64,000 bases of DNA. It comes from Limosilactobacillus fastidiosus (GTDB lineage Bacteria > Bacillota > Bacilli > Lactobacillales > Lactobacillaceae). Shown here piece after piece: positions 9,801-18,654 of this stretch. A program made the position numbers and the translations under genes. The DNA is taken from assembly GCF_014145505.1 (NCBI RefSeq), contig NZ_JACIUZ010000019.1, forward strand, positions 62,001-126,000, given 5' to 3'. Under the pieces are notes generated by a model. It did not search any database. It worked only from the letters and a program-made list of their open reading frames with translations, and was not told the origin of the DNA. How positions within the stretch are numbered: the first letter of the stretch is position 1; each line of letters begins with the position of its first letter.

Positions 9801-10701
9801 CTCCGCCACTCATTCGGACATATTTAATTTCTTGAAAGGCTGCTCGAATGTCTCCCCACTTTTCTTGATCTAAACTAGCGATCAAGTTCCTAATCTTTTC
9901 CTGATCACCCTTAATAATTTCTGCCGGTTTGTTATAACCAAGATCAGCCATCCGGATTGCTAACTCACCATAATCATTTACTAATTGTTCCAGATTATCC
10001 TTAACAACTGGCTTTAATTGTTCTTGATAAAATTTGGTGTTTGTAATGGGATCATTTCCCAGGAAATAATTACTAGCTAGTTCTTGTAACCATTTTTCTG
10101 GTTCTGGTTGAGCGTTTGCTGTTTCATATAACTTGAGTACAAGTTCATCTAATCCCTGTGCATCACGGTCACCAGAAAAGTTAGTAACTAGTTCACTAAA
10201 ATTTGCCTTTAGTTCAGTTTCATGGTCAAGTGACGTACTATAAAGTTTTTCACTAACCTGTTGCCAAACTTCCTCCTGGAGAAGGCGCCGCTCAGTATCA
10301 TCCGTTAATAACCTAAATTGCGGATCAAGGTGAATTAAATAATAGTAGCGCTTAATTAATTTTAAACAGAATGCATGGATCGTACTGATATCTGCAGTCG
10401 CTAAACGATTAATTTCATTCGCCATTTGGCGCTGTTGTCGCTGCTCTTCCGCGTTATGTACGGGTTGATAAATGGCTTCCTGAAGTGCTTCACGAATCTT
10501 ATCTCGCATACTCTTCGCTGCGGCATCCGTGAAGGTTACCATTAACATCCGATCAACATGAACTCCCTCTTTGATTAATTTAATAGCTCGCTGAACCAAG
10601 ACCGCAGTTTTTCCTGACCCAGCGGAAGCTGAAACAAGAATGTTTTCTCCACGGTCATTAATCGCTTGGTATTGACTTGGCGTTGGATTAAAATCTGCCA
10701 T
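6844..10701 (-). CDS. rexA: RexA (AddA-type) helicase-nuclease subunit
   Basis: This is the 1285-residue subunit of the two-gene Gram-positive equivalent of RecBCD, which processes double-strand breaks for RecA. UvrD-like helicase motifs occur in order: Walker A ([12 protein letters not shown], near residue 25), [12 protein letters not shown] (Walker B region), [31 protein letters not shown] and [12 protein letters not shown]. The C-terminal PD-(D/E)xK nuclease shows GIIDGY and LIDYKTD. ATG 10701 overlaps the rexB stop by one base, so the two subunits are translationally coupled, and the rexA stop in turn overlaps the LacI start. Length and motifs fit the family fully. Confidence 0.96.
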   Translation of the reverse strand: MADFNPTPSQYQAINDRGENILVSASAGSGKTAVLVQRAIKLIKEGVHVDRMLMVTFTDAAAKSMRDKIREALQEAIYQPVHNAEEQRQQRQMANEINRLATADISTIHAFCLKLIKRYYYLIHLDPQFRLLTDDTERRLLQEEVWQQVSEKLYSTSLDHETELKANFSELVTNFSGDRDAQGLDELVLKLYETANAQPEPEKWLQELASNYFLGNDPITNTKFYQEQLKPVVKDNLEQLVNDYGELAIRMADLGYNKPAEIIKGDQEKIRNLIASLDQEKWGDIRAAFQEIKYVRMSGGAKKKDPEYQTYQSLIKNRNGLKDRLKSLTADYFEYDEPRLRHITDQSAKIINELSAVTIKFSQAYQQAKLNRHVLEFSDLEHYAYQILTPPADQHDWVTLVKELREHYQEIMIDEYQDTNPLQEKILMQLTSPKRQNLFMVGDVKQSIYRFREADPTLFLSKYKNYRQEKGGESIVLAENFRSMKNVTNFTNLLFEQLMDHQVGEIDYDQDAHLKYAATYYDENPDNEVKPAEVLLYDANVDPSMPQEDDKLTGELRMVAMRIKQMVTNQELIYDKQSKQMRPVQYGDIVLLERTKNINNTLMEQFNELEVPLTVHDVESYFQATEVRVMMSLLKVIDNPKQDIPLVAVLRSPIVGLNNKELAFIRLQDRRADFYTALMVCQNNFENHRLQHSSALNAEQLTRLQNKLTRFIEQLTEFRQVAQQQTLVDLIWRIYQETGYLDYVGAMPGGQQRQANLHALYERAHTYEQSSFKGLYQFTRFIEKMQEHDQDLGVAPTQLDADAVNVMTIHGSKGLQFPVVFLINTNHHFNNAAVRENAVVDPTSGIGIKVMDKQRFVYDTPQRQAILNNIQQGERAEDLRVLYVALTRAEQRLIVTASFNESHKGQKLVEAWNSWQRAFQSDQQLIGAQLRIAAKSFIDWIGLALARYPKQFDASRLSIPGKSIEDKGVVLEPSPLDIGKGFAKMSASPSFIARTYTAADVERELETITKSVDLSAEDPQSIKSLSVDDINQVLAFRYPHEVATKTTAYQSVTDVKRVFEDPDNREMGQWDYEQQQKVKNRGLYLKNDFTTPQFIQQDDQLPAATEIGTATHLVFQKLPLDGEPITVERVHNEIQQLVNEHLINLAVATRINEEGIAAFFQTDPGQQVLSNGQNYHREEPFAMIMNGHELFKEVQAKDDERILIHGIIDGYLETPEGIILIDYKTDHVDPQYREFELTKITSRYRGQLELYRQALNIMKPVPVVQMGLYLVELGKFISFKIEGRP

Positions 10702-13700
10702 TAATTCTTACTACCTCCCTCTTTATTTGCATTATCAAATTCTTCTTTGGCCTTTTTGGGATCAAGTTGGCGATAACGCTGTTGATCAAGCATGTTATCA
10801 AATTGGTAGATATCCTTAAAGTCACTATAATCTAATCCTGTTGAACGTTTGCTTCCCTCAATTAACCTGTAAGGGTTCAGCTTAACTTGTCCTTCAAGGA
10901 TCTTGTTTCCAGCTTCAACAATTAACTGTTTATTCCAGTTCTGAAGCCATTGCAACTGATCGGGAGTTACTAATAATGCATCCTTCTTAGCGGAAATGCC
11001 ACTCTTTTTAGTAACCTTTAACGGATATAAAACCGACTGGTTATCTTGGAGTTTCTGGTCAAGGGAATCCAAAACTGCTGGTTCATTTAAGAGGATTCCC
11101 TTATATTCGTGAGAACTTAACTGAAGTTCTTCCAAATCTTTATGCTGATTTCGTTTCCAGTCAAACTTTGGATTACTCAAGTGTAAGTACAATGCACCAG
11201 CAAGTTGCGCAGTTGGTTCATCTAGTTCTTGAAGGTTGCTTTGAAGACCATTTAGGTAGGTCAATAATTGGAGCGATATTCCGTAATAAGCTGAGGTAAG
11301 GTCAAATGTTCGGTTGCTCGACTTATAGTCAACCACAGTGAGAAAGTCGCTTGGATTTGACAGATCCATTAGTTGATCTTTAGGTAGACGATCAATCCGG
11401 TCAATCCGTCCACGAAGGTAGATACGGTTCCCAGAAGCTAATGGATAATCGAGAGCTTTAAGGTTTGCCTGGTTTAAGGCTCCAATTCGCCCAAATTGCG
11501 CTTCGGTCTTAAATGGCTGAGCCTTAGTATACTGTGACTGTTGACACATTGTTTCAAGCATCGTTGTAACGATCGTTCTTAGTTGGCGATACTGAAATTC
11601 TGCCTGGGGTGATGACTCTGCTAAGCGAACCAAATCAGGTTGATTTTTCTCAGCTTCTTGTAGTGCTTCGTTAATAAAATTCTTTAATTGTTCTGGGTCA
11701 GCTGCTAGTTCTTTCAAATCAGCTTGTTGTTGATGAGTGCTATTAATAAAAGTTTCCATTGCCTTATGGAAGAACGTCCCAATTCGATCAGGGGACATCT
11801 CAAGCCGATCCCGTTTTTTTAGACGAAGACCATATTTTAGGAAGTACTCGTATTGGTTAACATAGAAGTTTTGTAATTGTGAAATTGAAGCATACAGAGC
11901 TTGCTGCTTACCCTTACCTGGAGTTACATGAAGATATAATGCCTGGGCCAAGGTTGCTCCAATATCATCGACAACATTATGGTAATTAAACCCTTGAGCT
12001 ACTAACTCAAGACGTTGCTGTAGCTTTTCTCCTAATGCTCGTTCAACTAAGTCTGAGCTTGCTTGCCACTGCCTGGATAATAAAATCAGATCACGTTCAA
12101 CTCTTCTCCAAGATGCTGGTAATTTAGCAGGAGCCTTACGCGCCCTTTGTTCGTCGCGAACTTGACGTCCAACACGGACTAACTGACTTAAACTAGCCTC
12201 TGGACTACTAATAAACTGTTGCGGATTCGCCAAACCAACTTTACTAGTTACTAGTGGTGAATTAACAATTGGCTGTTGGAGATAAACTGCTAAATCACGC
12301 ATATACGGCGAAATAGTTAACTCCTTATCGTCATTTGTTGCCTGGGGTGCCGTAAAAATTAGTTTTTGCTTAGCAGAAAGCATCCCTAAATAGTGGATAA
12401 AAGGCTCATTGTTCAATTCAGTTACCGTATCAGCGGGTAAGTATTGGTAATCAGCATCAAGGTACGGGGCCAAAATTTGCTTATCCTGATCCGTCAATAA
12501 GCCTTCATTCTCTCGAACTTCGGGCATTACGTCATCAGTTGATCCGAGCATGAAGACAACTTTTTTATTTTGACTTTGAACAATTCCAGTTTCAGAGACA
12601 ACAACTTGATCCAAGGTTGCTGGAATCTGAGAATACTGAGCTGCTGAAAAGCCAGCCTGGATAATCTCGTTAAATTTTTCGAGATAATTATCAATATCAT
12701 CTTTATTCAGCCGATCTTCCCCAAGGATTTCAACATATTCCTGTAATATCTGGCAGAACTTTTCCCAAACCTGTTGGGGCTGGCGGGCAAGATCAAGGTC
12801 CCGGGTACTCTGGTATTGCTGCCATTGATAAAGCCGTTCTGTAACCCCATTTTGCTGCAAGAAGTTAAAAAGCAGTGTTGCTAATTCTCGCCCTGAAGTA
12901 GCCTTTTTTAACTGATCTAAGAATGGAACAAGCGTCTTAGCGACATAGTTACGAACAATAATTAATTGTTGGTTTAACTTAGCCACTCGTGACGAATGAT
13001 CTTCCGTATCTAATGACTCACTATCCTTAGCATTCCAAAGTTCTGATGCTCTTTTCTCACTTACCCAAGCTTGCTTTCCTCTGATTGCTTGTTTCAAGCA
13101 CCAATTTTCAGTAACAAAAACTGCCTCTTGAAAGTCCCGAATCGACATTAAATCACCCGTTGTTGTACGGGGAACCAGCAGCCAAGTTTTCAGCAGCTGC
13201 ATTATATCTGCTAGTTGGTACCCTCGCTGATCAATAGTAAAGAGGGTACTCAACAGGATTACTAACGGATGTTGATCCATTTTCCGTTCATGATCATCGA
13301 AAACCGGCACTTGGTTCTTAGCAAAAATTGGGGTAATCATATTCTGGTACCCATCAAGGTGTCGCGTTAAGATTAAGAAATCACGATAACGGTACTTCCC
13401 GCTTGCAACTAGCTGTCGAATTTTTGTGGCAATTAGTTCTAATTCTTCACGGCGGTTAGCCATTATATAGAATTGCACTGTAGAAGGGTCAACCAATTGT
13501 GTCTTCTCCACCGCTGCAATTGGTCCTTCTGCATAGCGTTTAAAATAACGATCAACCTTCTGGAGATCACTATTTACGCGTGGTTGATTAGCAAACCAGA
13601 CATTCGGTTGTAACTTAACCCGTTGTGGATTTGCTTGAGCTAGTTTCCAAAGACGGCGATACACCATTGCTGATGAATAAAACAAGTCATTTTCACCAGG

Positions 13701-14489
13701 AATTTCACTTGGATTCGGGTGATTTTGGTCAGGATATCCTCGATCAAGTACTAACGAAATCATGGTTGCTGCTCCATTTTCTACTAGAGCATCAACTATT
13801 CGTTGCTCACTTGCTGTAAACTGTGCAAAACGATCAATAAAGAAATGCATGTGACTAACTTCATCACTGCTTTGCAAATATTGGACAAGTTGCAAATATA
13901 ACTCATTATTTCCCAGGAAATTCTTTCGCAGTTGCTCTTCGTAAGCATGATAAATTGTTTCAACATCACGCATCTTCGTTAACCACACACGGTTTGCTCC
14001 TGCAGATTGATCTTGTTCAATCTGGTCTAAAATCGTTGAAAAATCATCCGCAGAAATATTCGCACTCTTTAATTCTTCTAGTTGATCAGTTAACTTTTGA
14101 ATAAAGCCGGGACGTTTAATTTCACTTGCATAAAGGTGTAAGTCGCCTGCATGGTCTTGGGTAACTTGCGATGTCAGCATTGTCATCCCAATTTTAGAAA
14201 TTCGCGGTGTTTGAAATGCTGGCGTATCCCGTAAAAGGAACCAGGCTAACCGGCTAAATGACAAAACCTGAAGTCTCTCAGACGCAAATCGTTGATCATC
14301 ACCAAAGCCAGCCCGTTTCCGTAATCCTGCTAAAACATTTATTTCCGTTTCAAACTTAATGTGGTTAGGAACTAAGTAGAAGAAACGATCTTCTGCAGCT
14401 GCATTTTTCATTTGATCAGCTAGCTGGTCAACCATTACTTGTTCATGATCCATTGTTCGCGTGCCTAAAACAAAGCCTAAAGTTCCCAC
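10701..14489 (-). CDS. rexB: RexB helicase-nuclease subunit
   Basis: This 1262-residue partner of RexA carries an N-terminal inactivated helicase fold without a usable Walker A and a C-terminal RecB-type nuclease ([11 protein letters not shown], then VDYKSS). Bacillus AddB holds a 4Fe-4S cluster with four cysteines around the nuclease. Here the region that should hold the first cysteine reads [16 protein letters not shown] without Cys, as expected for RexB of Lactobacillales. The start is GTG 14489, spaced 7 bases from AAAGGATG. It opens the rexB-rexA-lacI transcript, and a LexA-type box lies in its promoter region (14541-14554). Confidence 0.94.
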   Translation of the reverse strand: MGTLGFVLGTRTMDHEQVMVDQLADQMKNAAAEDRFFYLVPNHIKFETEINVLAGLRKRAGFGDDQRFASERLQVLSFSRLAWFLLRDTPAFQTPRISKIGMTMLTSQVTQDHAGDLHLYASEIKRPGFIQKLTDQLEELKSANISADDFSTILDQIEQDQSAGANRVWLTKMRDVETIYHAYEEQLRKNFLGNNELYLQLVQYLQSSDEVSHMHFFIDRFAQFTASEQRIVDALVENGAATMISLVLDRGYPDQNHPNPSEIPGENDLFYSSAMVYRRLWKLAQANPQRVKLQPNVWFANQPRVNSDLQKVDRYFKRYAEGPIAAVEKTQLVDPSTVQFYIMANRREELELIATKIRQLVASGKYRYRDFLILTRHLDGYQNMITPIFAKNQVPVFDDHERKMDQHPLVILLSTLFTIDQRGYQLADIMQLLKTWLLVPRTTTGDLMSIRDFQEAVFVTENWCLKQAIRGKQAWVSEKRASELWNAKDSESLDTEDHSSRVAKLNQQLIIVRNYVAKTLVPFLDQLKKATSGRELATLLFNFLQQNGVTERLYQWQQYQSTRDLDLARQPQQVWEKFCQILQEYVEILGEDRLNKDDIDNYLEKFNEIIQAGFSAAQYSQIPATLDQVVVSETGIVQSQNKKVVFMLGSTDDVMPEVRENEGLLTDQDKQILAPYLDADYQYLPADTVTELNNEPFIHYLGMLSAKQKLIFTAPQATNDDKELTISPYMRDLAVYLQQPIVNSPLVTSKVGLANPQQFISSPEASLSQLVRVGRQVRDEQRARKAPAKLPASWRRVERDLILLSRQWQASSDLVERALGEKLQQRLELVAQGFNYHNVVDDIGATLAQALYLHVTPGKGKQQALYASISQLQNFYVNQYEYFLKYGLRLKKRDRLEMSPDRIGTFFHKAMETFINSTHQQQADLKELAADPEQLKNFINEALQEAEKNQPDLVRLAESSPQAEFQYRQLRTIVTTMLETMCQQSQYTKAQPFKTEAQFGRIGALNQANLKALDYPLASGNRIYLRGRIDRIDRLPKDQLMDLSNPSDFLTVVDYKSSNRTFDLTSAYYGISLQLLTYLNGLQSNLQELDEPTAQLAGALYLHLSNPKFDWKRNQHKDLEELQLSSHEYKGILLNEPAVLDSLDQKLQDNQSVLYPLKVTKKSGISAKKDALLVTPDQLQWLQNWNKQLIVEAGNKILEGQVKLNPYRLIEGSKRSTGLDYSDFKDIYQFDNMLDQQRYRQLDPKKAKEEFDNANKEGGSKN

Positions 14490-14523
14490 GGTAATCCATC
14501 CTTTTCACGTAAATTTTGTTTTA

Positions 14524-14554
14524 ATTTTACCATAATAGATCGAACAAATGTTTA
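14524..14554 (-). promoter_or_regulatory. rexB promoter region with LexA/DinR-type box
   Basis: On the plus strand 14541-14554 reads CGAACAAATGTTTA, a 13 of 14 match to the LexA/DinR consensus. Downstream on the minus strand an extended -10 (TGG-TAAAAT, 14532-14524) is the best promoter candidate, placing the box over the -35 region. The match is seen directly; SOS control of rexBA is an inference. Confidence 0.5.
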
Positions 14555-14578
14555 GTTTGCACTAAATTTATAACAAGT

Positions 14579-14628
14579 GCATAAAAAGGCTTCAAAGTAT
14601 TGAAAACCAACTTTGAAGCTTTTTATGT
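14579..14628 (-). terminator. Strong hairpin terminator downstream of the TauE/SafE-like gene
   Basis: Arms 14579-14598 and 14610-14627 pair over about 18 bp with an 11-base loop, and the stem base is an A/T run on both sides. On the minus strand it ends the permease transcript; it could also work on the plus strand. Confidence 0.8.
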
Positions 14629-14682
14629 ACTATGAAATTTTGGCATAAATATACCGTAACATAGCTAAACTCTGCTCGCCCT

Positions 14683-15450
14683 CTACAAATATGCCTCCCT
14701 AAAGAATATAACTGCTTGGATGAGTGTAAGGAGGGCGATTACCCAGCGCATTAACTTGGCAGGAATGTAACGCAAAATAATTGGGCCTAAGTAACCACCG
14801 ATAAACATTCCGATTGCCATTGGAAATGCATCCCACCAATAAATTTTTGATGTAAATGAGTAAATAATTAAGGCAACCAGATTCGTAAAACCACAGACCG
14901 CATTTTTGATCGCATTCGCTACTAAAAAGTCTTCATCCGTTAAGTACGTTAATAAGACTAGGATCACAATCCCACTTGCAGCACCAAAATATCCGGCATA
15001 TCCTCCAACAATTACCAGGAGGAATATATACATGACCTTTAACCACTGCGGTTTTTGGTGAGTTAAGTCTGGCTGGTGTTTTCCCGAAATAAGAATCATT
15101 GCCCCAGCAATCAAGATAAAGAAAGGAACAACCTTTTCAAAAACTTTACCAGGAAAGGCGAGTAGCAGAATGCATCCCATCACAGAACCGATTACGGTGA
15201 AAAAGCCGTAAGTCCATACTTGTCGCCAATGTCCATGGAGTTCCCGACCAGATGCGAATACTGAACCAAGGCTATTCCAAATCAAAGCCGCATCATTCGT
15301 AACGTTAGCATAAACCGGTGCTACCCCAACGCTTAGGAGTAGTGGATAGGACGCTAAAGAAGCAAATGAAGCTGCAGAAGAGAGGATCCCCGCAACCACT
15401 CCACCAAGTAATAAGTAAATTAACGTTCCAACTGACGGGATACTTGCCAT
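14683..15450 (-). CDS. TauE/SafE family membrane permease (DUF81)
   Basis: A 255-residue protein with about 8 hydrophobic segments and the repeated glycine-rich half-transporter pattern of the TauE/SafE (DUF81) family. Members are linked to export of sulfite, sulfoacetate or related organic anions. I place the start at ATG 15450, since AAGGAGAG sits 5 bases upstream; an in-frame ATG 7 codons earlier lacks a good site. It lies 41 bases after the cardiolipin synthase gene on the same strand and may be co-transcribed. The substrate is unknown and nothing nearby suggests one. Confidence 0.85.
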   Translation of the reverse strand: MASIPSVGTLIYLLLGGVVAGILSSAASFASLASYPLLLSVGVAPVYANVTNDAALIWNSLGSVFASGRELHGHWRQVWTYGFFTVIGSVMGCILLLAFPGKVFEKVVPFFILIAGAMILISGKHQPDLTHQKPQWLKVMYIFLLVIVGGYAGYFGAASGIVILVLLTYLTDEDFLVANAIKNAVCGFTNLVALIIYSFTSKIYWWDAFPMAIGMFIGGYLGPIILRYIPAKLMRWVIALLTLIQAVIFFREAYL

Positions 15451-15491
15451 TTTTCTCTCCTTACCTAACAAGAATTACTCATTTTTTATTC

Positions 15492-16970
15492 TTACAAAAT
15501 CGGTGATAGTAACCGGGAAAAAGTTTGTTTAAACCGCAACCACCGTGACTGGTTAGCAAACATCTCTGGCGTAATCACCCGTGAATTACGAATATCATTT
15601 ATAAAGATCCGCTCCAACTTATCTGTCATATCACGATCATAAATAAAGGAATTAATTTCAAAGTTTAGCTTAAAGCTCCGAAAATCAAGATTAGCAGAAC
15701 CTACACTTGCCATCCGACCATCGATCATAATTGTTTTAGCGTGCAAGAACCCTTTTTCATAAAAGTAGATCGTAATGTCATGGTTTGCTAGTACCCGTGC
15801 ATAATACTGAGTAGCTCGATAAACAAACGGGTGGTCCGGTTTACAAGGAAGCATAATCCGTACATCGACACCCGAATGAGCTGCTACCTGCAGAGCATCA
15901 ATTACACTATCATCCGGAATTAAATATGGAGTTTGAATCCAAATATGATCAGTTGCTGCATTAATTAACCGTAAATATCCCAATTTAATATTCTCTTGGG
16001 GTGATTCAGGGCCACTAGAAACTATTTGCAGCGATGTTTCATTTTCGAGTCGACTCTTATTAAGTTTAATCTCGGGGAAGAACCGACTAAAGTGGTTAAT
16101 TCGATTATCCTTATGCTTAACAGAAGCATTCCAGTCACGAATAAAGCGCTGTTGAAGGCTGTAAACTCCGCCACCAATAATCCGTAAGTGAGTATCACGC
16201 CAGGGACCAAACTTCTTTACTCGACCAAGATATTGGTCACCGACATTAAAGCCCCCAACGTAGCCAATTTCACCATCAATTACAACGATTTTTCGGTGAT
16301 CACGATAGTTCATCCGGAAATCAATAAAGTTACTGTGGGTCATCAAGAATGGTGTTGCATAGCCACCTCGTTTGCGAAGACCATTATAGAAATCAGCACG
16401 AACCCCCATTGAACCCCACGAGTCATAAAGGACCCGAATTTCGACACCTTCTGCTGCTTTTTGTTCCAACAAAGTTCGTAATTCGTTTCCAATTTGATCG
16501 TTATAAATAGTATAAAATTCAATATTGATGCTCTCTTTTGCAGCTTCAATATCATCGAAAAGCTGCCGAAAGAGTTTATCACCCTTAGTATAAATCTTTA
16601 CGTTATTGTGGCGAGTTAAAAATGCGTTGTCCAAGCTTTGGAAGAGCATCACTGTCCGCCGATACATTTGGACAGTAGAGTGCCTTGGCTTCGGCATATT
16701 TTGAAATTGAAGTTTTTGCCGTTCAACTGCCTGTTTAAGCTTTAGCTGTGTCTGAGACTTAATTCGTTCCAAGCTCCGTTGGGGAAGTTTACGGCCAAGG
16801 AACGCATAAAAAACAAATCCCACAACAGGAAGTAAAAGAAGTACAAGGAGCCATGCCCACGTTGCTGCAATATCACGTTTCTCCCTAAACACAGTAAACA
16901 GTGCCGCGATCTCGTTAATAACAATAATTATCAATAATCCCCATTTTATAATGCTCCATGTTAGTATCAT
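15492..16970 (-). CDS. cls: Cardiolipin synthase (copy 1)
   Basis: A membrane enzyme of the phospholipase D superfamily that condenses two phosphatidylglycerols to cardiolipin and glycerol. Two N-terminal membrane segments (about 6-26 and 35-56, including the AATWAWLLVLLLLPVVGF motif region) precede two complete HKD motifs: HRKIVVID near residue 245 and HAKTIMID near residue 420, each followed by a Gly/Ser-rich turn. Length (492) is normal. ATG 16970 and the adjacent GTG 16973 are both possible; I prefer the ATG, 7 bases from AAGGGGG. A paralogue with an altered second motif is at 22618-24108. Confidence 0.94.
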   Translation of the reverse strand: MILTWSIIKWGLLIIIVINEIAALFTVFREKRDIAATWAWLLVLLLLPVVGFVFYAFLGRKLPQRSLERIKSQTQLKLKQAVERQKLQFQNMPKPRHSTVQMYRRTVMLFQSLDNAFLTRHNNVKIYTKGDKLFRQLFDDIEAAKESINIEFYTIYNDQIGNELRTLLEQKAAEGVEIRVLYDSWGSMGVRADFYNGLRKRGGYATPFLMTHSNFIDFRMNYRDHRKIVVIDGEIGYVGGFNVGDQYLGRVKKFGPWRDTHLRIIGGGVYSLQQRFIRDWNASVKHKDNRINHFSRFFPEIKLNKSRLENETSLQIVSSGPESPQENIKLGYLRLINAATDHIWIQTPYLIPDDSVIDALQVAAHSGVDVRIMLPCKPDHPFVYRATQYYARVLANHDITIYFYEKGFLHAKTIMIDGRMASVGSANLDFRSFKLNFEINSFIYDRDMTDKLERIFINDIRNSRVITPEMFANQSRWLRFKQTFSRLLSPIL

Positions 16971-17090
16971 CACGACACCCCCTTATTTTTTAAATTTTAA
17001 CTCAACAATTCAAGATAACCAACGGCAGTCCCTAAAAAATTTATCTGTCTTATAATTAAAAGTAATAATTTTAAGAAATGAGGCCAAAAT

Positions 17091-17669
17091 ATGACAACGA
17101 CTTATCTCCGTCGAGCAAAGCCAGTAGATCTAGATAAAATAATGGAGATTATCGAAGACGCACGAGCATTATTAAAGCAAGATGGCAGTCCCCAATGGCA
17201 AGACGGTCATCCCAACCGCAAAGCTATTACTACAGATATTTCCCAGGAAATAAGCTGAGTCTTGGTTGTTGGCAATCAAATTGTTGGAACTGCTGCCCTC
17301 CAGCTTACGCCTGATCCAACATACAAAAATATCCAGAATGGTCAATGGAAACAACCGAATGAACCTTATGCAACAATTCACCGAGTTGCAATTTCAAGCC
17401 GGTGCCGCGGCCAAGGTCTTTCTAGTATTCTTTTTAGTAACCTTATTACCGTTGGTCAACTACAAAAACGATCTAATTTCCGTTTTGATACTCATGAAAA
17501 AAATCAACGAATGCAAAAAATAGTAAAAAAATTTGGTTTTATTCGTCGCGGTGAAATTAACGTTGTTGATAATAATGATCCCAAGCGAGTCGCCTTTGAA
17601 TTAAACCTTCATCGTAATTATAAAATTCATAAAGTCACTAACACCTTTATGAAAGGACTGCTAAAATAG
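17091..17669 (+). pseudogene. GNAT family N-acetyltransferase, interrupted by in-frame TGA
   Basis: Reading from ATG 17091 (site GAGG upstream), 55 codons of a GNAT start (LRRAKPVDLDKIMEII, then QDGSPQWQDGHPNRKA) end in TGA at 17256-17258. The same frame continues at once with VLVVGNQIVGTAALQLTP and the acetyl-CoA loop RGQGLSSILF up to TAG at 17669, about 192 residues in total. Family members commonly have Trp or another bulky residue near the stop site, so a single TGG-to-TGA change would explain it. The remainder is otherwise clean, so the lesion is recent, or it is a sequencing error. Restart at TTG 17262 would lack the first beta strand and helices. Confidence 0.8.
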
Positions 17670-17710
17670 ATGGTGTGTAATAAATATATTCTATTGGAGT
17701 AGTTTCATGC

Positions 17711-17987
17711 GGTATAAAAAACGATCTTGGTCATTTTGTTCGCAAACAAAACGAATTAATTAACTAAGATCCAAAAGATTAATCCGAAAATTGAACAACT
17801 CAGTAATCGAGTTGGATTAAAATTAGATGATGAATTTTGGAAGATGTACTTAAACCAACAATGTTTACCAACCAGTACATCAATTCAAAGCCGATTCTCT
17901 CGACTTCAAACTAACTTCTTTACACTTGGGGAAGAAGTCGGTTTGATTGAGATTAAAATTAAACACCTTAAAGAAAATGCTGCCTAG
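17711..17987 (+). pseudogene. Decayed reading frame of unknown family
   Basis: A protein-like stretch can be read only across a frameshift: first NDLGHFVRKQNELIN (from about 17720), then, one base on, KIQKINPKIEQLSNRVGL up to LGEEVGLIEIKIKHLKENAA and TAG at 17985-17987. Its composition (amphipathic helices, NFFTLGEE motif) looks like real protein and no start codon is in frame upstream. I do not recognise the family. It follows the broken GNAT gene on the same strand and appears to be part of the same eroding segment. Confidence 0.4.
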
Positions 17988-18133
17988 TTTGATAGAGGAG
18001 TAAGACAGGATCTCTCATTTTTCAATGTGAGGTTAACCTCTAGGCATCCCTATCGACACGAAGCTAGCCTTTAGAAACGTAAAGAGGACTCTAACGTTCG
18101 GTATTTCCGAATGCTAGAGTCCTCTTTATGTAC
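17984..18133 (+). other. Orphan structured element: closed-stem domain plus strong hairpin
   Basis: CTAG-TTT-GATAG at 17984-17996 can pair with CTATC and AAGCTAG at 18051-18067, closing a domain of about 85 bases with further internal pairing (GAGG-TTAA-CCTC). Directly after it, arms 18079-18101 and 18107-18129 form a hairpin of about 22 bp with two mismatches and a 5-base loop. The order is like a riboswitch or leader followed by an expression platform, but no plus-strand gene follows. On the minus strand the hairpin could end the mazF transcript, though a T run is weak on both sides. I do not recognise a known class. Confidence 0.4.
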
Positions 18134-18207
18134 TCCGCTATAGCATTTCCAGCTATATTTGAGACTCATGTTACAGCTCCTTTTGATCACTGTACTTAAG
18201 CTTTCAA

Positions 18208-18558
18208 TCATAATGCGAGGCTTATTTGTAATCCTCGATTAACTTTCTTCATTACTGAAGGTCCAAGGTGATCAATCCGGTCCATTAACCGTTGCTTATC
18301 AATCGTTCGCACCTGTTCTAATAAAACAACAGAATTTCGCGGAATTCCGGTTATTTCTGTGGTTAACGGAACGTGGGTCGGCATTAATTTTTTCTCCGAA
18401 TGAGTTGTGATTGGCGCCACAATTACAGTTGTACTAAAGTGGTTTCCTACATTATTTTGAATAATTACGACTGGTCGCTGACCGCCTTGTTCAGAACCTA
18501 CTACAGGCGACAGATCAGCATAAAAGATATCGCCCCGTTTTACTTCCTTTTCCTTCAT
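18208..18558 (-). CDS. mazF: MazF/PemK-type endoribonuclease toxin, without adjacent antitoxin
   Basis: A 116-residue protein of the MazF/EndoA family, which cleaves single-stranded RNA at short motifs. The conserved N-terminal GDIFYADLSPVVGSEQGG loop, RPVVIIQN strand, Thr-rich TTVIVAPIT and C-terminal VRTIDKQRL are all present. Usually mazF follows a mazE antitoxin gene, often after alr. Here the 96 bases upstream hold only the clpL terminator and the start region, and no small antitoxin-like frame is visible. It may be a solitary regulator or its antitoxin may be encoded elsewhere. Confidence 0.92.
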   Translation of the reverse strand: MKEKEVKRGDIFYADLSPVVGSEQGGQRPVVIIQNNVGNHFSTTVIVAPITTHSEKKLMPTHVPLTTEITGIPRNSVVLLEQVRTIDKQRLMDRIDHLGPSVMKKVNRGLQISLAL

Positions 18559-18606
18559 TCGCTAGTATCCCTTCAGATTAAATGGTACATCATTATATCA
18601 ATATAG

Positions 18607-18639
18607 AAAAAAGAGGATGAAAAACAAGTTTCCATCCTC
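18607..18639 (-). terminator. Rho-independent terminator of clpL
   Basis: A 7-bp GC-rich stem (arms 18613-18619 and 18633-18639) with a 13-base loop, followed on the minus strand by six T residues. It lies 16 bases past the clpL stop. Confidence 0.8.
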
Positions 18640-18654
18640 CTCAGGGTCTACTGA

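Noticed and set aside
18079-18133. Terminal repeat of an insertion sequence
   Set aside because: The arms are adjacent with a 5-base loop, no transposase fragment is near, and no target duplication is seen; a RNA hairpin is simpler.
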